This document shows, in pieces, positions 54,413 to 63,734 of a stretch of DNA of 64,000 bases (position 1 is the stretch's first letter; every line of letters begins with the position of its first letter). The notes beneath the pieces are model-generated. The model worked only from the letters and a program-made list of their open reading frames with translations, was not told the DNA's origin and did not search any database. Position numbers and translations under genes: made by a program. The DNA comes from Hippopus hippopus. Taxonomy: Eukaryota; Mollusca; Bivalvia; Cardiida; Cardiidae. The stretch covers positions 42,764,129 through 42,828,128 of the forward strand of contig OX328109.1 of assembly GCA_946811185.2 (NCBI GenBank), given 5' to 3'.

Positions 54413-54635
54413 CGCTTTACTAAGACATTCTAGATAAAATTGACCTTGATATTGCTTTGAAATTTTTATTCAGGTTTTATTTCTAGGTTTGAAATCTCTG
54501 TTGGGTTTATTTGAGGCTGTATGACTTAAGATACCTGCATATCAATGAACATGCCATTTGAAAGATAGAAAATGCATGAATATTTGTAGTTGGTAAAAGT
54601 TATATAATGGGCATGCTTAGAGCGGCCCTCCATGA

Positions 54636-54861
54636 TGAAGCCTTCAAATGATAGGATTTTAAATTTGTCCAAATTCAAAGCTGTTGAGAACAACAAATTA
54701 AATGTGACTAAATTGATAAAATTTATCTCAGAAAGGGCAGAAAACTTAGTGGGAAATGGAGAAAATACTGGTTACCAGCATTTTCTCCTTTTTCCACAAT
54801 GTTTTCAAAGGGCTTCTTCCATTGGCTCAGTAAAACACAGGATTGTGTGGTAAAGGGTTAA
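54636..54861 (-). repeat. H1(-) copy
   Basis: Palindrome with one-sided changes, right end gtgtggtaaagggttaa. Confidence 0.75.
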
Positions 54862-54955
54862 GACATTGGGTTTGCAAACTTGAGAGTCTTTGGTTTGATT
54901 CCACAATTGCTGCACGAGTCGAGTGTCCTTAGGCATGGCACTGCAAGAGCCAGCT

Positions 54956-55265
54956 TCTGCTTCTTTTCCCACAATGTTCTCTGTCTTTTCAAAGTCAAAT
55001 CCGATCATGGTCCACAAAAACTTTCAAGCCTTGAAGTCTGAAATTTTGTCTCTCTGTTAAAGGTTAAATCTGTACCAGATGACAAAATTTTAGACTGTTC
55101 CAAATTGGAAACATTGTAGATGTCATATTAAATGTATCACAAATTATGAAATTTGTCTTTGACAGGGTAGAGAGCATTTTCTTCTTTCCCACAGTGTTTT
55201 CAAAAGTCCTTTCTCTTCGGGTTGGATGTTTCATTAAAACTTGAGATTGTGTGGTACAGGGTTAA
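54956..55265. repeat. H1 right half and H1(-) lacking a hairpin arm
   Basis: 54956-55067 and 55064-55265 share TTAA 55064-55067; in the second, gggtagagagcattttcttc joins the flank directly to the right arm. Confidence 0.68.
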
Positions 55266-55447
55266 GTAACATTCCAGATGCCCTGGTTATGTTTATTACA
55301 AATCATGTCTATTTCATGGATGCTCTTGTGAAGAAGGTGCATTATCAACTCATGGCTTACAGATTGTTATGATTTCATGGCTGGATTCATTTTAATATCT
55401 CTTAAACTATCAGACAGCTTGACTGGAAAACAGTCTACCCTTTTGGC

Positions 55448-55712
55448 ATCTGGTAGCTTAGAAATGTTCAGGGCTTAACACTAGGAGGTTGCTGGTTTGA
55501 TTCTCCAGCTTGGCCATTTTCTTTCCAAAGATTGATATAGTCATTGCAACAGTATTCATTCCTTTTCACTGCTGAAAAAGGTTTCGGTGATGGTTTTGTT
55601 GGGAAGTAGCCAGTGGCAAGTACTGGTAAAATAAACCCCAGGATAGCATGGATATGTAGACTGGCAGCTTTGATATCGCTTGTAGTGTTGAAACACCATA
55701 CAAACAAACAAT
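55448..55712 (+). mobile_element. S1 SINE
   Basis: B box ggtttgattctcc, body, and gaaacaccatacaaacaaac tail. Confidence 0.78.
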
Positions 55713-55726
55713 CAGACTACACTCTC

Positions 55727-55945
55727 TCTTTGTCACTAGTGTGGGACTTGTAACCAGGAGGCCCTGGGTTCCAGCCCCATCTGATCTGCTGGGTTTTTCG
55801 TGGGAGTGTCCTTTGGTAAGAAACTTCAGGGCCCTAGCCTAGTACTGGTGAAACCCAGGAAATACATGAATATGTGAGCTGTCACCATTATATAATTGAA
55901 ATAATCTTAAAAGCAGCATAAAACACCATTCAATCAATCGATCTC
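55727..55945 (+). mobile_element. S2 SINE
   Basis: B-box-like gggttccagcccc, agcctagtactggtgaaac, 3' module tataattgaaataatcttaa, caatcaatcgat tail. Lies directly behind the S1 copy. Confidence 0.8.
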
Positions 55946-56014
55946 TTTGTCATTGTGCTATTCAGTTTGCTAGAAATGCAGCAAACTGTTTTAGTCACAC
56001 TCTGGGAAGGGGGG

Positions 56015-56235
56015 GGGTCCATGCATCATGGTGATGCATTATAACGACCAAGTCATTGTATGAAGAGGATCCATATCGTGTCTAAATAGGATGGACCATG
56101 ATGCAGAATGGTACTTTGACATGCAGAAAATTAACCAATACCAGAAAGTTCCAACCCAAATCTGCCTGTGGTGTGCGCAGACTGCCATGGGTTGATACTT
56201 TTTCCAGATGCATTAAACTGTCTTTTCACAGAGTA
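56015..56235 (-). repeat. H4 element, reversed
   Basis: Right end gatgcattaaactgtctttt; hairpin aatctgcctgtggtgtgc / gcagactgccatggg. Confidence 0.55.
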
Positions 56236-56468
56236 AGGACTCCTTTCTAAATGAGAGAAGTAAGAAGCAAAACCAGCATGTCAATGGATTTTGCTTGTAA
56301 GCTGAGAGTTAATGTAGCGTATTTGCCAATTCATTAGATGGTATGACAAATATGATCATTATTTTACCATGGAATGAGTGTCAGTTTGTCAGGGAAAACT
56401 TGAAATAAGCACAGATTTCGTTGGAATGTTGAGGATGAGGATGAATGCCATTATCTGCTTACATGTGT

Positions 56469-56696
56469 TCAACTCTTTACCAGTTGACATAATTTTAGTC
56501 TTGATTTGAACATATTCAAAGAGGACTAATACGGATGTGGCTGTAATATTGCAATTAGTATGTCCCTTGACAGAAAATATTGAACGAATAGAAAATTTAC
56601 TTCTGTTTAAAAGTGTGTTCTACTATACCCTCAAGGTTTTGAAAATCTTTCGTCTTAAGAACTGTAAAACTATGGGAACTTTCGGTTAGGGGCTAA
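56469..56696 (-). repeat. H1(-) copy, very old
   Basis: ctctttaccagttgacataa left end and aactttcggttaggggctaat right end; hairpin lost. Confidence 0.45.
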
Positions 56697-57017
56697 TTGA
56701 AGAATTGCCGAAGTGTTTTACAAAACTCTGAGGGTGTTTTAACCTGTTGGAGAATCTTAAAAATGATTGATGATAATTCTGCAGATTCTCCTAACCCATT
56801 GCCATGCAGACTGAATTTAGACACAACACTAATTTGTACAATTAATGCAAAGGATAATAATTTAAAGTACTTAGTACTTTCGAAAGTGAAGAAAGATATG
56901 ATAGGTGAACTGTCTTCAGTATATGACTGTGATATTGTTGAAAGAGGCATAAAAGATCATTCTTTCTGTGTGAGTAATCTACCGCTACATGTACTAAAAG
57001 CAGTATTTAGTATGTAG
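56697..57017 (+). other. Unexplained 106-codon open frame in intron 17
   Basis: Open to the TAG at 57015, not made of any repeat seen here. Peptide includes DSPNPLPCRLNLDTTLICTI and DMIGELSSVYDCDIVERGIK. I do not recognise it. There is no good acceptor at its start and no upstream ATG close by; it could be a gene fragment or chance. Confidence 0.2.
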
Positions 57018-57070
57018 ATGCTCCTGGTCAAGTGATGCAGCTGAAATACTGATTAAATTAAAAAAGCCAC

Positions 57071-57520
57071 ATCTCTTTTACCAAAACACAAAATTTTAGA
57101 TCCATCGATCCAGAGCATTTGCAGAAAATAAGATATATGTGACTAAAATGGGTGATTATCTTTAAAAGGGTAGAAAACATTGTGGGAAAAGGAGAAAATG
57201 CTGATTACCGACATTTTCTCCTTTTCATACAATGGTCTTATGAGGCTTTTTACCCAGGATTGTTAGTACTTGGGATGATGTGGTAAAGGGTTTAACCCTT
57301 AGCCATTCAATGCCGACTTTTAACGACCCTGAGGAAGAAGCCTTTTGAAAACAATGTGGGAAAAGGAGAAAATGCAGGTAACCAGCATTTTCTCCTTTGC
57401 CCACAATGTTTTCTACCCAATCAAAGAAATATTGCATCATTTAGGCCACACTGACATGGTCGTCTGCAAATGCTTTTAATATAGACGGGTCTAAAATTTT
57501 GTCATGTGGTAAGGGGTTAA
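57071..57520. repeat. H1(-) and H1(+) sharing one TTAA
   Basis: 57071-57295 and a 229-bp copy 57292-57520. Confidence 0.82.
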
Positions 57521-57578
57521 AAACCAAAATGCATTTTACATTGTCTGTATATGCCATGGCAAATGATACTTTCATGCT

Positions 57579-57966
57579 AATCCTCTACCACACAATCTCA
57601 TGTTTTCAAGAAAAAAAAAGCTTTTGAAAACATCCTGTTTTCTTCCCTTCATTCTACAAATTTCAATTTTTGAGTCATGTTCTTCTTCTTGTCAGCAAAT
57701 GCTTCACAAGTCCAAAATTTTATCATTTTGAAGAGAGTTAACCCTTTACCAAACAATCCCTGGTTTTTACAACCCAGAGGAAGAGGCCTTCTGAATACAT
57801 TGTGGGAAAAGGAGAAAATGCTGATAACCTGCATTTTCTCCTTTTCCCACAATGTTTTCTACTCTTCTAAAGTCAAGTTTCAATTTTTGAGTCACGTTTG
57901 TTTTGTTGTCTGCAAATGCTTTCAATTTAGACAAGTCTAAAATTTTGTCGTTTGGTAAAGAGTTAA
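57579..57966 (+). repeat. Two H1(+) copies sharing one TTAA
   Basis: 57579-57741 lacks the hairpin; 57738-57966 is 229 bp with the hairpin. Confidence 0.82.
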
Positions 57967-58009
57967 ACAGCATACAAACCAAATGAGTTTTGCTCTAGAA
58001 AAAGGGGGG

Positions 58010-58232
58010 TTTCATGTATTTCTGTGATGAGCCCTCACATAACTATAGATCCTCATAATCCATGTTTCAAACAACTAGGTAAATCATGAGTTAGAAAGGT
58101 CCTTGGACATACAGAAAGTATAGTATTACAATTTGCAAAAAGTTTCAACCTAGGTCAGCCTGCGCGGACTCAGCCCTGGGTTGATACTTGTTGCAGATGC
58201 ATTAAACCCCCATTTCACAGAACAGGACTCAA
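58010..58232 (-). repeat. H4 element, reversed
   Basis: acctaggtcagcctgcgcgg hairpin; right end gcattaaacccccatttcac. Confidence 0.7.
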
Positions 58233-58287
58233 ATGCTTTTTTACACCGCATTTAATGATATGCCCATATGAATGATATTCTTTCATG

Positions 58288-58517
58288 TTAACTCTGTACC
58301 AAACAATCCCGGGGTTTTAACGACTCTTAGGGAGACGCCTTTTGAAAACATTGTGGGAAAAGGAGAAAATGCTGGTAACCAGCATTTTCTCCTTTTCCCA
58401 CAATGTTTTTTTACATATCAAGGACAAATTCTGCCATTTGAGCCACATTGAAATTGTTGTCTGCAAATGCTTTCAATTTGGACCAGTCTAAAATTTTGTC
58501 GTTTGGTAAAGAGTTGA
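58288..58517 (+). repeat. H1(+) copy, full length, perfect palindrome
   Basis: Left TTAA, 61-bp palindrome intact, right end tcgtttggtaaagagttg. Confidence 0.85.
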
Positions 58518-58719
58518 AGTGAGAAAGAGTTACGTTTTCCTTGAATAATTAGTTCGGAAATTCCCTGATTACAAACAGCTGTCTTTCTTGCAATTCTTGT
58601 CAAAAAATGTAAATAAACATCCGCTCAGATTTATGGGGCAAATCTATCCTGCTTATGATCACAGGAACTTTCCTTGCATGTAATATGTTGCAATGCTTTT
58701 TGCAAGTTGCTGTGTATCT

Positions 58720-59159
58720 CTTTTACCAGACGTAAAATTTTTAGACTTGTCCAAATTGAAAGCATTTGCAGAAGACAAATAAAATATGGCTTGAAGACTT
58801 AACTCTTTACCAAATGAAATTTTGGACAAATCAAATTCAAAGCATTTCCAGACAACAATTTATATGTTGCTAAATTGATGATTTCTGTCTGTGATAGGGT
58901 AGAAAACATTGTAGGAAAAGGAGAAAATGCTGGTTACCAGCATTTTCATCTTTTCCTATAATGTTTTCAGAAGCCCTATCTTTCAGGGTCGTTAAAAGCC
59001 GGAATTGTGTGATAAAAGCTTAAATTTCTTTTTTATTGTAGAAAACATGGGAAGTAGAGAAAATGCTGATTATCAGCATTTTCTCCTTTTCCCATAATGT
59101 TTTCAAAGGCCTTCTTTCTCTGGGTCGTTAAAACTCAGGATCGTGTAGTAAAGGGTTAA
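58720..59159 (-). repeat. H1(-) series
   Basis: Left-end stub 58720-58799, full copy 58799-59023, and a copy lacking its left flank 59034-59159. Confidence 0.78.
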
Positions 59160-59247
59160 ATATGCATAAACCACAGAAATAGTTTTGCAGAAGATAATAA
59201 CTTCGAAATATTCTTGTAAAATGTGAAACATCAGCATCAGTTTACCC

Positions 59248-59475
59248 TCAACCCTTTACCACACAATCCCAAGTTTTAACAACCATGACAGAAAAGACTT
59301 CCTTGAAACCATTGTGGGAAAAGGAGAAAATGCTGGTAACCAGCATTATCTCCTTTACCCACAATGTTTTTCTACCCTTTTAGAGGCAAATTCCATTATT
59401 TGAGCAACATTTAATTTTGTTGTCTGCAAATGCTTTCAATTTGGACGAAAATTTGGTCATTTGGTAAAGAGTTAA
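59248..59475 (+). repeat. H1(+) copy, full length
   Basis: cctttaccacacaatcccaa to tcatttggtaaagagttaa. Confidence 0.82.
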
Positions 59476-59493
59476 AGATGCCTGTTTTGTAAG

Positions 59494-59551
59494 TGTAGAT
59501 CAAGATCAGACTGCACTAAAGGTGCATTCTGATCTTTGATACGAACTGTCC
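59494..59551. repeat. H3 hairpin core
   Basis: gtgtagatcaagatcagact / attctgatctttgatacgaa. Confidence 0.55.
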
Positions 59552-59602
59552 CCTTTACATAGACAATCTGAACAAAAGGAAACATGAAATTACAATTATT
59601 TT

Positions 59603-59872
59603 GGCCCGGCCGAGTAGCTCAGTTGTTAGCATATCTGACTTTCAAATTGGTGGTTGCAAGTTCGATACCTGATTGAGACAAACTTTCTGTACGTTGATTT
59701 TTCGCTTTTCACCTTTGATGCATGTGAGAAAAGGAGTCAGTGCCTTAGAAAGAAAGTTGTGTCAGTACTTGTGTGAGAAAGCCAGGAAACACATGGGTAG
59801 GTGCACTGATCGACGTGCTATGACCTTAAAACAGTGTAAAAACTCTAATATAAACAAATACAATTATTTCGG
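59603..59872 (+). mobile_element. S3 SINE, near full length
   Basis: Head ggcccggccgagtagctcag, B box aagttcgatacc, body gaaagaaagttgtgtcagta, 3' module gtgctatgaccttaaaacag. Confidence 0.82.
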
Positions 59873-60027
59873 GCTTTATTTCTCTGATATGAATGTCCCT
59901 TGACGCTCTAAGGGTTAATATGAATAATGAATTCATATGTAAATATGTGGCCAAAAGGAGAAACTGCTTACCAGGTGGAGATCTGAAATTTGTAACATTC
60001 ACAGATGAAATTCAGATTCTGATCAAA

Positions 60028-60475
60028 TACTTAAGTCTTTATCAGGTGACAAAATTTTAGACTTGCCCAATGGATTGATTGAATGATTGATTGAATGGTG
60101 TTTACACTGCTTTCAACATTATTTCAGTCATATCATGTTGACAGCTCACATATTCATGTATGCCTTGGGTTTACCAGTACTAGGCTAGGGGTCTGAAGTG
60201 CCTTGCCCAAGGACACTATCAGGAAAATCCCAGTGGATCCAGTGAGGCTCGAACCTGGGGCCTCCAGGTCATGAGTCCTATAATTTACCACTGAGACATG
60301 TAGGACGCCTGCCCAAAATCCAAGCACATGCAGCTGGCAAATTCATCTGTGGATAAAATGATGGTACATGAAAAGAAGAAAATGCTGGTTTTCAACATTT
60401 TCTCTTTTCCCACATTGTTTTCAAAAGGCCTCTTCCTCAGGTTCTTTAATGCACTGAGTTTTGCGGTACATAGTT
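60028..60475 (-). repeat. H1(-) copy interrupted by an S2 SINE
   Basis: Left part to gacttgcccaa (60070), then continues at 60317 with atccaagcacatgcagctgg and the hairpin to gcggtacatagtta. Confidence 0.72.
60071..60309 (-). mobile_element. S2 SINE inside H1, 7-bp target duplication
   Basis: TGCCCAA at 60064-60070 and 60310-60316. Tail (attgattgaatg) at left, reversed B box aggctcgaacct at right. Nearly complete. Confidence 0.85.
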
Positions 60476-60796
60476 ATTGGTTGGATTAGTGTGAAAATAT
60501 CAGGGAAAAAGTAGAATTATTTTTGGAGTTGAGATTTTAAATCTGTAATTTTCACATATATACCAAATTGAGATGTAATTGTCACATTTGTAACAATATT
60601 TGAAAACTAGATGTATTTGTCACATTCAAAACAATATTTGAAAACGCAAAGACCCTACAGGGCTGTTGACACCAATTTTGTAAAATTGTCATAATATTGA
60701 CGTGCCATGCTGGTGTTACCGTCAAAACAAAATTTAACTCTTACCAAACTTTGGTTACATGTTTAACAAGATACTGATAAGTGCTCTTCGGGATGG

Positions 60797-60852
60797 TGTA
60801 GGTCAAGATCAGACTGCATGGTTGATACAGTCTGATCTTGATCTACATTGAT
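60797..60852. repeat. H3 hairpin core
   Basis: gtgtaggtcaagatcagact / cagtctgatcttgatctaca. Confidence 0.6.
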
Positions 60853-60943
60853 TTCTTTTGTTAATCTGGTTAAAATACATGTGGCCTAGGTCTTTTCTAA
60901 TTACTGCAAAATGTACATGACATTTAATTGGCTCTGGTCAGTG

Positions 60944-61150
60944 CTTTACCTTTCTTCAAATGACTACTATGTTTTTTAACCTGCAGAAAGGAGGTTTGGA
61001 AAACATTATGGAAAAAGGAGGAAATGCTGGTAACCAGCATTTCTTCCTTTTCCCACAATGCTTTCAACCCTTCAAAGACAGAAGTCTTCATTTGAGGTAC
61101 TGTTTAATTGCTCTTTGCCAATGCTTTCAGTTTCAACAGGTCTAAAGTAA
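60944..61150 (+). repeat. H1(+) copy
   Basis: Palindrome with paired-looking changes (ggaggaaatgctgg / ccagcatttcttcc). Confidence 0.7.
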
Positions 61151-61175
61151 AAAGTGTAATAGTGTTGATTTTGTC

Positions 61176-61500
61176 ATTTTGAAATCTGGGTTTGAATCCA
61201 GCTGATGGCACTGGATATGTGAGAATGACCTTGGGCAAGGCACTTCAGACTTCAGTCTTGTATTTCTAAAACCCTAGAAACACATGAATAGCTGAAATGT
61301 TATGGTGATATAACTAGCTGTGTGCCTGTGTCTTTAGGTAAGGTAATTCAGACCCCAGTCTTGTACTGTTAGAACCAAGGAAACATATGAATAGATGAGC
61401 TGTCATGGTGATATGACTGGCTGTGTACCAGAGACCTCAAGCAAGGTACTTGAGACTCCAATCTTGTACTCTTAAAACCCAGGAAACATAAGTATTGTCA
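61176..61500 (+). mobile_element. S2 SINE with body tandemly tripled
   Basis: B-box-like gggtttgaatccag, then three diverged units of about 110 bp, each with an aggcacttcagac-like block, cttgtact and ggaaaca, ending 60 bp before exon 18. Confidence 0.7.
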
Positions 61501-61561
61501 TTATACTTTATAAAGTGATGCTGTATTTCATTTTCTTTATTATTTTACAATACCATTATAG

Positions 61562-61705
61562 GTACAGAACGTTGCAATACGCTGTATACAGAAAAATGTG
61601 AAGAAGTTTTATCAAATACGAGACTGGGATTGGTGGAAACTGTATGTCAAAGTCAAACCGTTGTTGAACGTACATCGGACTGAGGAAGAACTGAAAGATA
61701 AAGAG
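61562..61705 (+). CDS. MYO18A: Myosin XVIII exon 18: neck to coiled-coil transition
   Basis: 144 nt, 48 codons, phase 0 in and out. Acceptor accattatag, donor AAAGAG|gtaagt. Peptide VQNVAIRCIQKNVKKFYQIR then DWDWWKLYVKVKPLLNVHRT EEELKDKE. The ~~.iQ.N.~kn....dW.WWkL~.kvkPLL motif marks the start of the dimerising coiled coil in class II and XVIII myosins. The remaining tail exons must lie beyond 64000. A decayed H1 copy starts about 6 bp after the donor. Confidence 0.96.
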
Positions 61706-61710
61706 GTAAG

Positions 61711-62352
61711 TTAACGCTTTGCCGAACAATCCAAAGTTTTCATGACCGTCAAAAAAAGGCTTTTGAAAACATTGTTGAAAATGCTTTCTGCAGTTTTAAA
61801 GAAAAATTTGATCATTTTAGATATATTTGCATATTCAACCCTTTACCAAACAATCTTAACTTAACAACCCTTAGGGAAATGGCTTCTGAAAACATTGTAA
61901 GAAAATGCTGGTAATTAGCTTTTTCTCCTTTTCTACCTTTTCAATAATTACTCCACAATTTGAGCAACACCTAACTCTTTAACAAACAACAAAATTTAAG
62001 ACTAGTCCAAATTGAAAGCATTTGCAGATGACAAAATGAATTTTACTCATATTTTGATGATTGTTCTGGGAAGGGTAGAAAACATTGTAGGAAAAGGAGA
62101 AAATGCTGGTTATTAGCATTTTCTCCTTTTCCCACAGTGTTTTCAAAAGGCTTCTTTTTCAGGGTTGTTAAAAGTCGGGATTGTGTTGTAAAGGGTTAAT
62201 TTTGTCGCAAATGCTTTGAATTTGAACAGGACCGAAATTTTATTGTCTGGTAAAGAGTTAAGTAATCTTCTACAAATGTAGGAAAAGGACAAAATGCTTG
62301 TTACCAGCATTTTGTCTTTTTCCCACAGTGTTTTCAAAAGTCATCTCTTTTA
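61711..62352. repeat. H1 cluster after exon 18
   Basis: H1(+) pieces 61711-61850 and 61838-61985, full H1(-) 61972-62199, right-end piece 62196-62261, partial H1(-) 62262-62352 with matched ggac/gtc arm changes. Confidence 0.72.
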
Positions 62353-62579
62353 ACCCTTTACCACACAATGACGCCTTTTAACAACCCTGAAGAAGAGGCT
62401 TTTTGAAAACATTGTGGGAAAAGGAGAAAATGCTGGTAACCAGCATTTTCTCCTTTTCCCACAAAGTTTTCTACCCTATCAAAGAAAAGTTGCGTCATTT
62501 GAGCCACTATGAAATTGCCATCTGCAAATGCTTTCAATTTGGATAGGTCTTAAATTTTGCTGTGTGGTAAAAGGGTTAA
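62350..62579 (+). repeat. H1(+) copy, full length, perfect palindrome
   Basis: 230 bp; same subfamily as 27421-27649, with a shared one-sided change cccacaaag. A right-end stub follows (62580-62616). Confidence 0.87.
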
Positions 62580-62621
62580 GATTGTTAAAAGTTGGCTTTG
62601 TGTGGTAAAGGGTTAAAGTTA

Positions 62622-63720
62622 GGTACTATACTATGCTGCAGACATTGTCCTTGTATACAGATGCTGATAGCAAGCTTCAGTCTTAAGATGCATATTGCAT
62701 GAAACAAAGAAAATTCATAGTTTTCCCTTTTCCAACAATGTTTCAAAAGCCTTCCTATTTGTTAAAACATTGTTTGGTTATTATAAGTTAAAAGGAGGAT
62801 ACTATACTATGCTGCAGACATTGTCCTTGTATACAGAATGCTGATAGCAAGCTTCAATCTAAAGATGCATATTGCATGAAACAAAGAAAATTCATAGTTT
62901 TCTCTTTTCCAACAATGTTTCTGAAGCCTTCCTCTTTGATAAAAATTTGTTTGGTTATAGGTTAAAAGTTAGGTACTACTATACTATAGTGCAGACACTG
63001 TCCATGTAAGCAGATTCTGATACTGTTAACTTCAATCTAAGGTTGCAGATTGAATGATACAAAGGTCATAGTTATCCCTTTTCCTACAATGTTTCAAAAG
63101 CTTTCCTCTTTGTTAAAACTAAGTTTGGTTACAGGTTAAAAGGTAGGTATTACTCGAACAAATTGACCTGAAATAAATGACCTCTATTACCATATATTAC
63201 ACGCTTGAATTATTGTCCAAACTTAGCTTCGGCTAATGTCGTCTGCATGCGGAACTATGTGCATGTTTATCAACTCTTTAGGTGGCTAATAGATTTATCG
63301 TGTCTTCAAAGAATACTTAAAATACCTGAAATAAACATTATTTTGTTGGTTTTACTTGGTAATACGTGGCGGATGACATTGGTCTAAGATGCACTTTCTG
63401 TGCAATCTGATCTTGATCCATGCCATCTGCAAAAGCTTCTTATTTTGGCTATGGCACTGAAAAGGTCAAACCCAACATTTACCGTTAACAGAATTTCCGT
63501 ACCTTCCGATTATACCCGATGATATAAATATTCACTTTTTAATTATTCTTTGCATAAAGGTCAATTTCAGGTCAATTTATTCGAGTAATGCTATACTATA
63601 CTACAAACATTTTCCTTGTTAACAGATGCTTATAGTAAGCTTCAAAGATGCATATTGAATGGAAGGAAAAAAATCACAGCGTTCCCTTTTAAACACATGA
63701 CAAACTTTGTTTTGTTTTAA
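62622..63720 (+). repeat. Tandem array of about 170 bp, four units, split by element C
   Basis: Units begin with ggtactatactatgctgcag-like sequence at about 62622, 62797 and 62968; the fourth resumes at 63590 after element C. Confidence 0.78.
63150..63588. mobile_element. TA-flanked element C, copy 2
   Basis: 439 bp with inverted ends ttactcgaacaaattgacct / aggtcaatttattcgagtaa, left TA at 63148-63149 and worn right TA. Contains part of an H3-like core (gtgcaatctgatcttgatcc). Confidence 0.8.
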
Positions 63721-63734
63721 ATGGATAATTCTTT

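Larger units (their letters stand above)
14831..61705 (+). other. MYO18A: Partial myosin XVIII (MYO18A-like) gene, 18 exons seen
   Basis: Eighteen exons with AG acceptors and GT donors join into 904 codons without a stop. The translation follows class XVIII myosin heads throughout: an SH3-like start (ERVWLVHKGGF), the class-specific segment [18 protein letters not shown]-loop GRSGSGKT, a degenerate switch I, switch II DTPGFQ instead of DIxGFE, converter, one IQ motif, and the WWKL...KVKPLL segment that leads into the coiled coil. Class XVIII myosins are actin-binding, very weak or inactive ATPases that work as tethers in the cytoskeleton and Golgi. The 5' end (PDZ and start codon) and the coiled-coil tail exons are not in the window. 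Introns run from 663 to 8844 bp and are filled with small transposons. The paralogue naming (18A versus a single invertebrate Myo18) is inferred. Confidence 0.93.
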
